From Lactiplantibacillus fabifermentans DSM 21115 (GTDB lineage: Bacteria; Bacillota; Bacilli; Lactobacillales; Lactobacillaceae): a stretch of 56,910 bases of DNA. Where the stretch lies: assembly GCF_000498955.2 (NCBI RefSeq), contig NZ_AYGX02000166.1:1-56910 (forward strand), read 5' to 3'. Position 1 is the first letter of the stretch. Each line of letters begins with the position of its first letter. Below the pieces are notes generated by a model. It did not search any database. It worked only from the letters and a program-made list of their open reading frames with translations, and had not been told where the DNA came from. Shown here one piece after another: positions 37,303-47,611 of this stretch. The position numbers were made by a program, and so were the translations under genes.

Positions 37303-37938
37303 TTAGAAGGTAGCCGCCAGCGTTTCTGCTTGTTGCCGTGCGGACGCCAAAATATCGGTTGTCTTTTCTGGATTAAGGCGACCACCTTCAATAAAGAGGC
37401 CGTGATAATCCGTTACCCCAAAAATTTGTAAGATGTATTGCAAATATTCATCGCCGAAATCTTTCGTGTGCTGGGGATTCGGACCGGTGTGATAAATATC
37501 ACCGGACGCCTGAATATGCAAGGCTTTCTTATCATGTAACAAGCCGACGGGACCCGCGGGCGTGTAGTAGAAAAGTTGCCGGACGGCCGCAATCGTATCA
37601 ATATATTGCTTCATTTCGGTCGGCAAAAAATAATTATAATTGGGATTTACAAAAACATATTTATCAGCAGTAACAAATTCTTCAATCAGTAAGTGGCGTT
37701 GCTGCATTAGCTTTTGTTCGCTCGCCGGTAAGGCTTCGCGGGCCATCCCCGCGCGTAGGTGTTGCATAGCTCCAAACAAATCACTGCTAATGCCTGGTGA
37801 ACCAGCCGATACATCGCGAATGATGACTTCATCATCCGGGTGATTAGCTTGGTACGCTTGGCGGAATCGCTCAGCGACATCTAACGAATTAGAGTGGCTG
37901 GCCGTGGCAGGATGTGCTTGAATCATTAATAATTTCAT
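37303..37938 (-). CDS. FMN-dependent NADH-azoreductase-like flavodoxin-fold protein
   Basis: A 211-residue flavodoxin-fold oxidoreductase. MKLLMIQAHPATASHSNS is the FMN phosphate-binding start; YVFVNPNYNYFLPTEMKQYIDTI and KKALHIQASGD match the AzoR/AcpD family. It would reduce azo dyes or quinones with NAD(P)H; the natural substrate is unknown. It appears to be a single gene, with ATG after GAGGTTACTG. Confidence 0.88.
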   Translation of the reverse strand: MKLLMIQAHPATASHSNSLDVAERFRQAYQANHPDDEVIIRDVSAGSPGISSDLFGAMQHLRAGMAREALPASEQKLMQQRHLLIEEFVTADKYVFVNPNYNYFLPTEMKQYIDTIAAVRQLFYYTPAGPVGLLHDKKALHIQASGDIYHTGPNPQHTKDFGDEYLQYILQIFGVTDYHGLFIEGGRLNPEKTTDILASARQQAETLAATF

Positions 37939-38034
37939 TCAGTAACCTCATTTAATTGATTTTTGTTGCTTTATCAATATACGCCACTGAACTTGGCTTG
38001 TATAGTCTAATCAAACCATTAATAAATCAGCATC

Positions 38035-40308
38035 CTAATCGGTTGATGTGACCCAGTCGCGGAGCGCCACGCCCGTCCGCGAAGTCGACTCAGCGACGGC
38101 TAATCTCGGGACACCGGCATACTGGATGCGGCCACCATATTGGCCAGCATCCGGACCGACATCAATCAACCAATCCGCTTGACTAATCACGGCTAAGTTG
38201 TGTTCGATGATAATTAGTGAATTACCAGCGGCTACGAGTTCGTTAAACAATTTTAGTAAGCGGGCGGTATCTTGTAGATGCAGGCCCGCCGTTGGTTCAT
38301 CTAACAAATAAATCGTCCCTTTTTTACCGAGTTCCACCGCTAATTTTAGCCGTTGCAACTCGCCACCTGATAGCGTGGTTAACGGTTGGGCTAACGTTAA
38401 GTAGCCTAGCCCCACCCGGTCCAAATTAGCTAGTGCGGTCGCCACTTTAGGCGTATCGGCAAAGAAAGTGGCCGCAGCCTGCACTGACAATTGCAAAACT
38501 TCCGCAATATTTTTACCTTGATACTGATATTGCAAGGCAGTCTCGCTATAACGCTGGCCGTGGCACAATTCACAAGTCTGCACGACTGGATCCATGAAGG
38601 CCATGTTAGTGATGGTGACCCCTTTACCTTTACAACGCGGGCACGCGCCTTTGCCATTATAGCTAAATAAACTCGTCCCCACACGCCCGTTTGCGTCGCT
38701 AAACAGCTTGCGAATGCCATCTAACAACCCTAAATAAGTCGCTGGTGTCGACCGAATGTTAATGCCGACCGGGGCTTGAGCTAAATCAATATAGTCTTGG
38801 GTCAAGTGCTGCTTCAAGGCGGTCACTAACGACGACTTGCCTGAACCAGCCACGCCGGAAATGACAGTCATGACCCCTAACGGAATATCGACATCGACTT
38901 GTTTTAAATTATTTTGAGTCAACTGACGCAACGCAATCTGACCGGTTGGTTGCCGCTCAGAGCCGAATTGATGCGGTTGACGTAACCACTTTCCGGTCAA
39001 TGAATCCGACGCTAGCAGCTCGTCATAAGTCCCCGTGAAGGTCACGGCCCCACCGGCTTGCCCAGCTTTAGGTCCCATCTCAACCACATAATCGGCAAAG
39101 TCAATCATCGCTGGGTTATGTTCAACGACTAAAATGGTATTCCCTTTATCTTTCAATCGCGTTAAGGCTTGTTTCACGAGCTGAATATCATGCGGATGTA
39201 ACCCGACACTCGGTTCATCCAAAATATAAACCATGTCGACTAAGGCACTCGTCAAATACTTAGCGATTTTAATCCGTTGGGCCTCCCCACCAGATAGTGA
39301 GCTAGTCCCCCGATCCAAGGTCAAGTATCCCAAGCCAATCTCAACTAGCGACTGAATCTTAGTCGTCAATTCACGGACGACATCCGTTGCTAACGGGGCG
39401 GTGATTCCTTGGAGAAAACGCAAGACATGCTGTAAATCCATGGCCGTGACATCCGCAATATTTAGGCCATTAATATGATTGGTCAAAACTTCCGGCTTTA
39501 AACGCGTCCCATGACAGGCCGGACAAGGCTTGCGCGTCACAATCGCTGCGATGGCGACACGATGATGTTCGGCTTCTTTTTTGCCGATGACCGACCGCCG
39601 AATCCGTGGGACCACGCCTTCATACAAGGCCGTCCGGGGAAAGCCGTCGCCAGGATGGGCCAATTTTTGTTGCGGCGCGTGCATCAACATTTCATATTCA
39701 TCAGCCGTATAGTCCTTCAACGGCTTATCATTATCAAACAAGCCACTGGTCGCATAACGCCGCCACCGCCACGTATCCGGACCGAAGCTCACAAACGTGA
39801 TTGCCCCTTCGTTTAACGACTTTTCAGGGTCAATTAGCTTGGCTTCATCAATATCATCCACGTAGCCCAGCCCTTGACAGGCGGGACACATGCCTTGTGG
39901 TAAGTTGAATGAAAATGTATCGGAATACCCGATAAATGGCTGGCCAATTCGGGAAAACAACAACCGCAATAACGAATAAATTCCCGTATAAGTCGCTAAC
40001 GTCGACCGCGCATTTTTCCCAAGCCGCTGCTGCTCAATTACAATGGCGACCGGTAAATGGTCAATCTCGCCCACATGCGGTTGGCCGTATTTAGGCAAAT
40101 ACTGCTGCGTGAAACTCGGAAAGGTCTCATTGAGTTCCCGCCGCGATGCCGCCGCAATCGTATCAAAGACTAATGAGGACTTTCCGGACCCCGATAAGCC
40201 TACAAATACCGTCGTCGCATACTTTGGCACTTGTAAATTAACATGCCGTAAATTATTTTGCGTGGCATCATGAATATCAATAAACCCATGTTCAAAAGTT
40301 GTCGCCAT
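38035..40308 (-). CDS. Short UvrA-like ABC ATPase
   Basis: A 757-residue UvrA paralog, about 190 residues shorter than UvrA. Both ATPase halves are intact: VGLSGSGKSSLVFDT near 37, LSGGEAQRIKIAKYL, then GVAGSGKSSLVTAL and LSGGELQRLKLAVELG. The C-terminal zinc module CPRCKGKG with CELCHGQRY is present. Between LLFSRIGQPF and FSFNLPQGMCPACQGLGY only a few residues remain, so the first half of a zinc site and the UvrB-binding domain are lost. Such proteins are linked to drug tolerance or DNA-damage responses without UvrB. The ATG at 40308 follows GGGAGGGG by seven bases. Confidence 0.92.
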   Translation of the reverse strand: MATTFEHGFIDIHDATQNNLRHVNLQVPKYATTVFVGLSGSGKSSLVFDTIAAASRRELNETFPSFTQQYLPKYGQPHVGEIDHLPVAIVIEQQRLGKNARSTLATYTGIYSLLRLLFSRIGQPFIGYSDTFSFNLPQGMCPACQGLGYVDDIDEAKLIDPEKSLNEGAITFVSFGPDTWRWRRYATSGLFDNDKPLKDYTADEYEMLMHAPQQKLAHPGDGFPRTALYEGVVPRIRRSVIGKKEAEHHRVAIAAIVTRKPCPACHGTRLKPEVLTNHINGLNIADVTAMDLQHVLRFLQGITAPLATDVVRELTTKIQSLVEIGLGYLTLDRGTSSLSGGEAQRIKIAKYLTSALVDMVYILDEPSVGLHPHDIQLVKQALTRLKDKGNTILVVEHNPAMIDFADYVVEMGPKAGQAGGAVTFTGTYDELLASDSLTGKWLRQPHQFGSERQPTGQIALRQLTQNNLKQVDVDIPLGVMTVISGVAGSGKSSLVTALKQHLTQDYIDLAQAPVGINIRSTPATYLGLLDGIRKLFSDANGRVGTSLFSYNGKGACPRCKGKGVTITNMAFMDPVVQTCELCHGQRYSETALQYQYQGKNIAEVLQLSVQAAATFFADTPKVATALANLDRVGLGYLTLAQPLTTLSGGELQRLKLAVELGKKGTIYLLDEPTAGLHLQDTARLLKLFNELVAAGNSLIIIEHNLAVISQADWLIDVGPDAGQYGGRIQYAGVPRLAVAESTSRTGVALRDWVTSTD

Positions 40309-40319
40309 AACCATGCCCC

Positions 40320-40690
40320 TCCCATACCTACTGTTAGTTCCACCTTACCACACCCTTTTTGAGTCACCAAGCTTCCAGTCCGCCCAAATTTTTAAGCTGA
40401 ACGTCATGACGTCACACCATAGTTAGTATTAAACAATGCGAACGAAATACCGCTAGCAAAGCCACCGGGTGAGCTCTAGCTAGTTAGCAGACACCTTCAA
40501 GATAGTCTTACCGATAAATAATCTGTAAGCATCGTAATAATGGCAGTCATTGTGCAAGTAGCGCAATTTCAGCATCCATCTGGCCGCGCTCATGGACCGA
40601 CAGCTTCCAAGCGCCATTCTTTCTCAATAATGGGCGAATAAATAGTCCGACCGTTATGCTGGCGAGGTGTCACACCATTATGATAAAAAT
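40320..40690. other. Gene-free stretch upstream of the UvrA-like gene
   Basis: I see no gene or RNA here. A perfect 12-base palindrome, ACGTCATGACGT, lies at 40401-40412 about 90 bases before the gene and could be a regulator site. The last ~25 bases resemble the flanks of repeat copies B and F. Confidence 0.35.
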
Positions 40691-40883
40691 CAATTTAGCT
40701 GTCGGCTGACCGTAATGGAATCCGCCATGCGGGTGGCGTTAACGGGATTGGTTTGTATCCCGTTTACACCACGGACGTCTTTTGAGACTTGGGTTGTCGG
40801 CTCAAAAGCGAGGTCCAAGACCGGTTCTCAGGCTTGGACCGGTCCCCATAGCGGATGGAATTACGGTCAGCCGGCAGCGGCAA
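40691..40883 (+). repeat. Cloverleaf repeat element, copy C
   Basis: The outer arms at 40698-40725 and 40851-40878 pair as 19 positions (one G-T), then GGA opposite GGA, then ATCCGC with GCGGAT. Inner hairpins are GTGGCGTTAACGGGA with TCCCGTTTACACCAC, CTTTTGAG with CTCAAAAG, and GGTCCAAG with CTTGGACC. The loop motif is GACCGG (40819-40824), one base off the family. The end reads CAGCGGCAA. This copy is most like A. Confidence 0.9.
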
Positions 40884-40903
40884 GCATCCTTTCAATTATG
40901 TAA

Positions 40904-40936
40904 CAAAAAAGCCATCGCCGAGGCGATGACTTTTTT
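40904..40936 (-). terminator. Terminator after pyk
   Basis: On the minus strand AAAAAAGTCATCGCC pairs with GGCGATGGCTTTTTT. It lies about 20 bases past the pyk stop. Confidence 0.88.
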
Positions 40937-40955
40937 ATTTAAGTTGAAGTTAATC

Positions 40956-42716
40956 TTAAAGAGCGTTTGAAGCACCGCGGTAAACGATACCACGACGTGA
41001 ATCAACGGTGATCAATTGACCATCAGAGATTACAGTAGTAGCGTCCTTAACACCAACGATAACTGGAATACCCATTGAGATACCAACAACAGCAGCATGT
41101 GAAGTTAAACCACCGTTTTCAACAACTAAAGCGCTAGACTTTTCGATTGCTGGTAAGTAGTCTTTGTCGGTCGTCTTAGTAACTAAAACGCCGCCTTCAA
41201 CCGCTTTGTCGATAGCTTCTTGTGCAGAAGTAGCAATAACTGCTTTACCGATAACAGTTTCGTCACCGACACCTTGACCATCAGCTAACTTAGAACCAAT
41301 TAATTGGATCTTCATGATGTTAGTCGTACCGCGTTCACCAACAGGCACACCGGCAGTAATCAAGATTAAGTCGCCTTCCTTAGCAAAGCCAAGTTCAACG
41401 GCCTTTGAAGCAGCTAAATCAAACATGTCATCAGTAGTTTCTGGTTTGTCAGCCACGATTGGTTGAACACCCCAGTTAACCATTAAGCCACGTTGAGTCC
41501 GTTCGTCAAAAGTGATAGCCAAGATATCAGCATTTGGACGGTACTTCGAAATCATCTTAGCAGTGTAGCCAGATTCAGTCGCAGCAACAATCGTCTTGAT
41601 GCCAAGGTTCTTAGCAGCACGAGCAATCGCGATACCGATAGTTTCAGTAACACTAGTCTTGTCGAAACGGTTTAATTGTAAGTTGCCGTTTTCAGCTAAA
41701 GTGTTTTCAGCCTTTTGGTCAATCTTAGCCATCATAGCAACTGATTCAACAGGGTAAAGCCCATTAGCACTTTCACCAGAAAGCATCGTTGCGTCAGTAC
41801 CGTCAAAGACAGCGTTGGCAACGTCAGATGCTTCGGCACGAGTAGGACGTGGGTTTTCTTGCATTGAATCAAGCATTTGGGTAGCAGTAATAACTGGCAT
41901 ACCTAAAGCGTTACATTTCTTGATTAAGCTCTTTTGTACCAATGGCACATTTTCAGCTGGAATTTCAACACCCATGTCACCACGAGCAACCATTAACCCA
42001 TCACAAACCTTAAGAATTTCATCGGCGTTGTCGATACCTTCTTGTGATTCGATCTTAGGGAAGATTTGAACGTGTTCCATGTGCTTTTCTTCGAGTAATT
42101 GACGGATGTCTAAGACATCTTGTGGCTTACGTACGAAGGAAGCAGCGATATAGTTGATTTCATGTTCCAAACCAAAACGAATATCGTCAGAGTCTTTTTC
42201 AGTGATCCCAGGTAAGTTGATAGAAACGCCAGGAGCGTTAGTACCCTTACGTGAGCCTAAGACGCCGGCATTTTGAACAGTCGTAACTAATTCGCGATTT
42301 GCGTCGTCTTTTTCATCGATCTTCATGTCTAATAAACCATCATCGAAGAGTACATGACCACCTACATGAACGTCGTCATATAAGCCATCATAGGTAACGG
42401 CAATCTTTTCCTTAGTTGATTCAAGTGAATCGTCCATGGAAATACGTACCTTATCACCGATCTTGTATTCAGACTTACCGTCTTTTTGAACAGTCGTCCG
42501 AATTTCAGCACCCTTAGTATCAAGCATGATACCAACGGTCTTACCCGTAATCTTTTCTGCTTCGTGGACCTTGTTTAAACGATCCAAATGTTCTGCATGG
42601 TCACCATGTGAGAAGTTAAAGCGGAAAATATTTGCGCCGGCTTCGATTAATTTAACAATAGTGTCAGTATCGGTGCTGGCAGGACCAAGTGTTGAAACAA
42701 TCTTGGTTTTCTTCAT
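40956..42716 (-). CDS. pyk: Pyruvate kinase
   Basis: A 586-residue enzyme that makes pyruvate and ATP from PEP. The N-terminal MKKTKIVSTLGPAS, the catalytic region IFPKIESQEGIDNADEILKVCDGLMVARGDMGVEIP and the metal/substrate segment ITATQMLDSM are clear. The C-terminal ~110 residues are a PEP-utiliser-like swivel domain with TSHAA and His540, the extra domain of Bacillus-type pyruvate kinases. It follows pfkA by 76 bases in the common lactic acid bacterial order pfkA-pyk. Confidence 0.97.
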   Translation of the reverse strand: MKKTKIVSTLGPASTDTDTIVKLIEAGANIFRFNFSHGDHAEHLDRLNKVHEAEKITGKTVGIMLDTKGAEIRTTVQKDGKSEYKIGDKVRISMDDSLESTKEKIAVTYDGLYDDVHVGGHVLFDDGLLDMKIDEKDDANRELVTTVQNAGVLGSRKGTNAPGVSINLPGITEKDSDDIRFGLEHEINYIAASFVRKPQDVLDIRQLLEEKHMEHVQIFPKIESQEGIDNADEILKVCDGLMVARGDMGVEIPAENVPLVQKSLIKKCNALGMPVITATQMLDSMQENPRPTRAEASDVANAVFDGTDATMLSGESANGLYPVESVAMMAKIDQKAENTLAENGNLQLNRFDKTSVTETIGIAIARAAKNLGIKTIVAATESGYTAKMISKYRPNADILAITFDERTQRGLMVNWGVQPIVADKPETTDDMFDLAASKAVELGFAKEGDLILITAGVPVGERGTTNIMKIQLIGSKLADGQGVGDETVIGKAVIATSAQEAIDKAVEGGVLVTKTTDKDYLPAIEKSSALVVENGGLTSHAAVVGISMGIPVIVGVKDATTVISDGQLITVDSRRGIVYRGASNAL

Positions 42717-42792
42717 AAGAAAAATCTCTCCCTTGAAAGTTTTTTATAAAAAGACATTTACGTCATTTTTATCAGATTAGTAGAAAAACGAT

Positions 42793-43755
42793 TTAGTTGA
42801 AACGAATATCTTCGTTCAACTTAGTCAAAGTCAATTCAGATTCATGCTTGGAATCAAATAAGTCCAACATGCTGTGAGTGACCAATTGGTTATTTTGGAT
42901 ACCAACGGCTAAGCCACCCTTACCATCAAGTAAGAGTTCTACGGCGTAAGCACCCATCTTGCTAGCCATCACCCGGTCTTTAGCACTTGGACGACCACCG
43001 CGTTGCATATGGCCGATTGTGTTAGCCCGCGTATCAAAGTCACCGTATTCAGATAACTTTTCAACGAATTCATCAGCACCCATCACGCCTTCAGCCAAGA
43101 CAACAATATTGCTGCGATGACCGTTTGCGCGGTTGTGTTTGATGGTATTGGCAATAGTTTCCATGTCCCAATCTTGTTCTGGAATCACGATAGCATCGGC
43201 GCCGGCAGAAATACCAGCCCACATTGCAACGTCCCCAGCGCCACGACCCATAACTTCCACAACGAAAGTCCGGTCATGACTGTGAGCCGTATCATGAATC
43301 CGATCAAGCGCTTCAACGTCAGTGTTAACTGCCGTATCAAACCCGATCGTAAAGTCAGTAAATGGAATATCATTATCAATTGTCCCAGGAAGCCCAATTG
43401 TGTTGTAGCCATGTTCAGTTAAACGTAAGGCCCCATGATAAGAACCGTCGCCACCGATAACAACCAAAGCATCGATACCGAATTTTTTTAATTGTTCGAT
43501 ACCTTTCAATTGACCTTCTTCATGTGCAAATTCAGGGTAACGGGCTGAATAAAGTAAAGTACCACCTTGTCCAACAACGCCATCTAAATCTGCTGACTCT
43601 AATTTATGAATGTCCCCAGCAACCAATCCGGCAAAACCGTAATTGATGCCATATGCTTCTAACCCTTCGGCCATTGCTTTACGAGCAACCGCACGAACGG
43701 CCGCATTCATACCAGGAGCGTCGCCGCCACTGGTTAAAATACCAATGCGTTTCAT
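42793..43755 (-). CDS. pfkA: ATP-dependent 6-phosphofructokinase
   Basis: A 320-residue enzyme of the standard bacterial size that phosphorylates fructose 6-phosphate. [17 protein letters not shown] and GGDGSYHGA bind [22 protein letters not shown] holds the catalytic Asp; [16 protein letters not shown] binds the substrate. It lies directly before pyk. It probably has its own promoter in the 113 bases after dnaE (minus strand TTAAAAT near 43800). Confidence 0.97.
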   Translation of the reverse strand: MKRIGILTSGGDAPGMNAAVRAVARKAMAEGLEAYGINYGFAGLVAGDIHKLESADLDGVVGQGGTLLYSARYPEFAHEEGQLKGIEQLKKFGIDALVVIGGDGSYHGALRLTEHGYNTIGLPGTIDNDIPFTDFTIGFDTAVNTDVEALDRIHDTAHSHDRTFVVEVMGRGAGDVAMWAGISAGADAIVIPEQDWDMETIANTIKHNRANGHRSNIVVLAEGVMGADEFVEKLSEYGDFDTRANTIGHMQRGGRPSAKDRVMASKMGAYAVELLLDGKGGLAVGIQNNQLVTHSMLDLFDSKHESELTLTKLNEDIRFN

Positions 43756-43868
43756 TTTTTCACCTCAGGCAATAAATTGAGTTCGTAACTCCATAAGTGA
43801 TTTTAACACTTTTCATAAAAGTTGTCTGTTATTTTTTCAAATTAAATCCCTCAAAAAACGCCGTCGCA

Positions 43869-46800
43869 TCAGGGGTTTTCGTTTCTCATGACGACATTAT
43901 CGCGACCTAATAGGCTTGTAAGCGTTCCAACAATTTCATCATTATTGGTCACCCAATACTGTGAATTTAGTTCAACTGACTTTTTATCGGCTTGTGAGTA
44001 AATAATGACCGGATTCGGCCCCGCAAAGCGCCGTAAAATCGTCAATATTTGCCGCTGAACCGCTGCCGTCGCTAAATCCGGCGTCAATTGGAGGAACAAC
44101 TTGCTCGTCGGTGCCGGAAAATTCTCCGCTAGCTGCCACTGGCCCACAATGACTTGTAAACCGCGCTGTTGTTCGACTTTGCCACTAATCAAGACAATTT
44201 TTTCAGTTTGTAAGTCGGCTTGCAACCGTTGGTAAGTATTCGGAAAAATCGTTAAATCAATTTCCCCGGATTCGTCGCTCCCGGTCGCAAATGCCATCTG
44301 TTGCCCTTTTTTGGTACGAATCACGCGAATCTTCGTAATATAGACCAATATTTTGGTACGTTGTTCAACGTTGAGCGTGCTAACATTTTGCACCTGTTGT
44401 TGGCGAGCCAGCCACTGGTAAGACTCGACCGGATGCCCCGAAACATAGGCCCCTAAATACTCGGCTTCTTTAGCTAAGCGTTCGCCCAACGGCAATTCAG
44501 GCTGCTTTTTGATCTTAGGGGCTAACGATCGGAACAAGCTCATACTGTTACCAGCTAATTCCGCACTGGACATTAATTCCGGCACACTCGTCAACAGCTC
44601 GGCGCGATTCAAGCCAAAATGGTCAAAGGCCCCCGCGTAAATGAGAGCGTTCATCAAATCGGCTTTGAGCCACTTTGGATCTAAGCGTTGCATGAATTGT
44701 TGTAACGTCTTGAATGGCCCGTTAGCTTGGCGTTCAGTGATAACGCTTTGAATAAAGTCGCGGCGCAAGCCTTTAATCGAACTCAAACCGAAGATGATTT
44801 GGTGCCCGTCCCAATCAAAATACTGGCCACTTTGATTAATATCGGGTGGCAAAATTTTAACGTGATGTTGCTTGGCTTCCGCTAAATATTGTTTCAGCTT
44901 CGTGCCATTACCTAAAATCGAGTTCATTAGCGACGTAAAAAAGGCGCCGGGATAATGAACTTTCAAATAAGCTAATTCAAACGCCATCTTACTGTACGCC
45001 ACCGCATGCGAACGGTTGAAACCGTAATTGGCAAATTGTTCGATATATTGGTAGACTTGCGTCGCCACGGCCGCTGAAAAGTGGTTCTGTTCCGCGCCGG
45101 TAATGAATTTTTGCCGCATTTCATCAATGACCGCTTTTTTCTTCTTACTCATCGCCCGCCGTAGTAAATCGGCTTCACCAAGACTAAAGCCACCCATGAC
45201 GGCCGCCACTTGCATGACTTGTTCTTGATAAACTAAGATGCCGTACGTCGGACCCAAGATTGGTTGTAACTCTTGGGCGGGATAAGTGACCGGTTCATGC
45301 CCGTCTTTGCGGGCAATGAAGTGGTCGATATTTTCCATTGGCCCCGGTCGATACAACGCATTGACCGCGGCGACGAGTTCGAAGTTATCCGGATGGAGCT
45401 TGCGCAAAACATTACGAACCCCCGCCGATTCAAATTGGAAGACTCCCGTTGTGTCGCCCGCTTGGAATAACTTCAGAGTGGCCGGATCATTCAAATCAAT
45501 TTTAGTAATCGCTAGTGGTTGCCCATTTTGACGCTTTACGTAGTGCAAGGCACTCGCCATTAACGACAAGTTCCGTAAGCCCAAGAAATCCATTTTCAAC
45601 AGACCGACTGCTTCCACGGTATCCTTGGTATATTGCGTCATCATCATCGTTTCACTGCCCGCTTGTAATGGCACAATGGAAATCAACGGGGCTTGACTCA
45701 AGACAACTCCGGCCGCATGGGTCGAGTAATGCCGGGGTAAGCCTTCTAAACGTTGCGCCGTTTCAAATAGCAACTGATTTTTCGACGAATCTGCCACTAA
45801 ATTTTGTAGCCGGCGGGAGTCATGATAAGCCTGGTCCAACGTAATATGGAACTGACTCGGCACTGCCACGCTCCAATCGCTCATTTCAAACGTTGATAAA
45901 CCAAAGACCCGGCCCACGTCGCGCAACGCCTGTTTGGTCGCTAAGGTCCCAAAAGTAATGATTTGGGCGACCCGGTCATGACCGTACTTATCGTGGACAT
46001 AATTTAAAACTTGTTCACGGCGATTGTCCGGGATATCCAAATCAATATCGGGCATATTCGCCCGCTTGGCATTCAAGAAGCGTTCAAACAACAGCCCGTA
46101 TTGTAGTGGGTCAACATCGGTAATTTGTAAAACATACGCCACCAATGAGCCCGCGGCCGAACCCCGACCAGGACCAGTAGTAATTTGGGCATCGTGGGCA
46201 TAATTCATGACATCCCACACAATTAAGAAGTAATCATCAAAGCCCATCTGATCAATGACCGTTAATTCACGGTCCAAGCGGTCATGATACGGTTGCGTGT
46301 CGGTATCAGCTGGCAAGGCCTGTAAGCGTGCAGTTAAGCCTTGCTCACACAACTGGCGTAAATATTGATTCGCCGGTTGCTGGTCGGGCGTTGGAAATTT
46401 AGGCAGTTGCGGCTTTTGGAACACTAATTCAACCGAACACGCAGCCGCAATCGTTTGGGTCGCTTGTACTGCCGCCGTTAAATTCAAGTCGTTGTATGCC
46501 GCGGCTAAATCATCAACCGGTTGCAAAAAGTGACTACCCGTAATGCCGCGTAATTGTTCCGGCTGGTCGATGGTTTGCCCACTGTCAATTGCCCGTAATA
46601 CGGACACTGCAAAGTAATCGGTCGCATTCAAGTAATCGACCGGGTCCAAAGCCACGACCGGTAATTGTACGCGGTCCGCAAACGCCGTCAACGTTGCCCG
46701 TAATGCAGGTGCTTGATCGAGTGACACCCCGATATACAAGCTATCGGCATCGACCGCCGTCTGCAAGGCTTGCATATACGTCTGCGCAACATCGGGTTGG

Positions 46801-47219
46801 TCTTGCATTACTAATGCGACTAGTTCACTGTCACGCGCCGGCGTTAAGACCATTAAGTGCGCCAAATGTGGCAAGACCGCGTCAAAGGTTAACGGTTCGT
46901 CAGCCGTGGCCGTTTGCTTCAGCGTCGACAACTGCATTAAGGCTTGATAACCAGCTAAATCCTTGGCTAAAACGACTAAATCAAACGTTTGGTCAACTAA
47001 CTGCTGCCCGGGTAAGTTCAGCGTAATGCCTAAGATTGGCTTGATATCCGCCGCCCGACAAGCATTGTAGAAATCAACAATGCCATACATCACGTCGACA
47101 TCGGTCAAGGCCAACGCCGGATACCCTAGCTTTTTGGCGGTCTGAACTAAGTCATTAATTTTAGTCGTACTTTGCAACAAACTGTACGTACTCAAGACTT
47201 GTAACGGAATGTAAGCCAT
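43869..47219 (-). CDS. dnaE: DNA polymerase III alpha subunit, DnaE type
   Basis: A 1116-residue replicative polymerase. The PHP domain (~5-200) is followed by the C-family catalytic core with MPDIDLDIPDNRR carrying two of the catalytic Asp residues and GPGRGSAAGSLVAYVL. Next come the helix-hairpin-helix region and a C-terminal OB fold (ILVYITKIRVIRTKKGQQMAFA). There is no exonuclease insert, so this is DnaE and not PolC. In low-GC Gram-positives DnaE extends primers before handing over to PolC. It lies upstream of pfkA-pyk. Confidence 0.96.
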   Translation of the reverse strand: MAYIPLQVLSTYSLLQSTTKINDLVQTAKKLGYPALALTDVDVMYGIVDFYNACRAADIKPILGITLNLPGQQLVDQTFDLVVLAKDLAGYQALMQLSTLKQTATADEPLTFDAVLPHLAHLMVLTPARDSELVALVMQDQPDVAQTYMQALQTAVDADSLYIGVSLDQAPALRATLTAFADRVQLPVVALDPVDYLNATDYFAVSVLRAIDSGQTIDQPEQLRGITGSHFLQPVDDLAAAYNDLNLTAAVQATQTIAAACSVELVFQKPQLPKFPTPDQQPANQYLRQLCEQGLTARLQALPADTDTQPYHDRLDRELTVIDQMGFDDYFLIVWDVMNYAHDAQITTGPGRGSAAGSLVAYVLQITDVDPLQYGLLFERFLNAKRANMPDIDLDIPDNRREQVLNYVHDKYGHDRVAQIITFGTLATKQALRDVGRVFGLSTFEMSDWSVAVPSQFHITLDQAYHDSRRLQNLVADSSKNQLLFETAQRLEGLPRHYSTHAAGVVLSQAPLISIVPLQAGSETMMMTQYTKDTVEAVGLLKMDFLGLRNLSLMASALHYVKRQNGQPLAITKIDLNDPATLKLFQAGDTTGVFQFESAGVRNVLRKLHPDNFELVAAVNALYRPGPMENIDHFIARKDGHEPVTYPAQELQPILGPTYGILVYQEQVMQVAAVMGGFSLGEADLLRRAMSKKKKAVIDEMRQKFITGAEQNHFSAAVATQVYQYIEQFANYGFNRSHAVAYSKMAFELAYLKVHYPGAFFTSLMNSILGNGTKLKQYLAEAKQHHVKILPPDINQSGQYFDWDGHQIIFGLSSIKGLRRDFIQSVITERQANGPFKTLQQFMQRLDPKWLKADLMNALIYAGAFDHFGLNRAELLTSVPELMSSAELAGNSMSLFRSLAPKIKKQPELPLGERLAKEAEYLGAYVSGHPVESYQWLARQQQVQNVSTLNVEQRTKILVYITKIRVIRTKKGQQMAFATGSDESGEIDLTIFPNTYQRLQADLQTEKIVLISGKVEQQRGLQVIVGQWQLAENFPAPTSKLFLQLTPDLATAAVQRQILTILRRFAGPNPVIIYSQADKKSVELNSQYWVTNNDEIVGTLTSLLGRDNVVMRNENP

Positions 47220-47292
47220 GATAGTCTCCTTTCGATAAAATCGTTAAGTATATTATACCAAACAGTTGTTCAGGTTGGCAGTGATAAACCAA

Positions 47293-47320
47293 TTGCTTTT
47301 CTAATTGGTTGTGCTAAAAT
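47293..47320 (+). promoter_or_regulatory. Promoter of the small membrane protein gene
   Basis: TTGCTT and TAAAAT, 16 bases apart, just before GGAGGT and the ATG at 47346. Confidence 0.55.
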
Positions 47321-47345
47321 ACTTGCATTGGGAGGTGTCGGCACA

Positions 47346-47546
47346 ATGACGAAACAAATTATGGTCGTGGTTTGGAGTGTAATCTTCGGGGAAATCATCG
47401 GTTACATCGGTGGTCAACTTGAAACCCTTAACTACAACTTTGGACAAATTGGGATTATCGCCGCAGTTTTTGCCTTAGTTATGGTTAACGGCATTACTTA
47501 CATTACTAACCATTCGATGCCCTTTAAAGGTTCCGAAAACAAGTAA
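47346..47546 (+). CDS. YjzD/DUF2929 family small membrane protein
   Basis: A 66-residue protein with two membrane helices: QIMVVVWSVIFGEIIGYIGGQL and IGIIAAVFALVMVNGITYI. It fits the DUF2929 (YjzD) family of Firmicutes, of unknown function. The start is the ATG at 47346, seven bases after GGAGGT; the longer frame from a TTG at 47328 includes this site. It is one of few plus-strand genes here and has its own promoter and terminator. Confidence 0.85.
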   Translation: MTKQIMVVVWSVIFGEIIGYIGGQLETLNYNFGQIGIIAAVFALVMVNGITYITNHSMPFKGSENK

Positions 47547-47556
47547 TTAATTTACT

Positions 47557-47603
47557 GAAAAAGCTCATCCGCAGCACGCGTTTGCTACGGATGAGCTTTT
47601 TTT
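47557..47603 (+). terminator. Terminator after the small membrane protein gene
   Basis: AAAAAGCTCATCCG pairs with CGGATGAGCTTTTT; the inner GCAGC/GCTAC part pairs loosely. A T run follows. It lies about 10 bases after the stop codon. Confidence 0.92.
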
Positions 47604-47611
47604 GTGCTATT

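Noticed and set aside
40691-40903. Open reading frames inside the cloverleaf repeats
   Set aside because: Short open frames run through several copies, but they differ between copies, lack ribosome binding sites and are explained by the palindromic stems.
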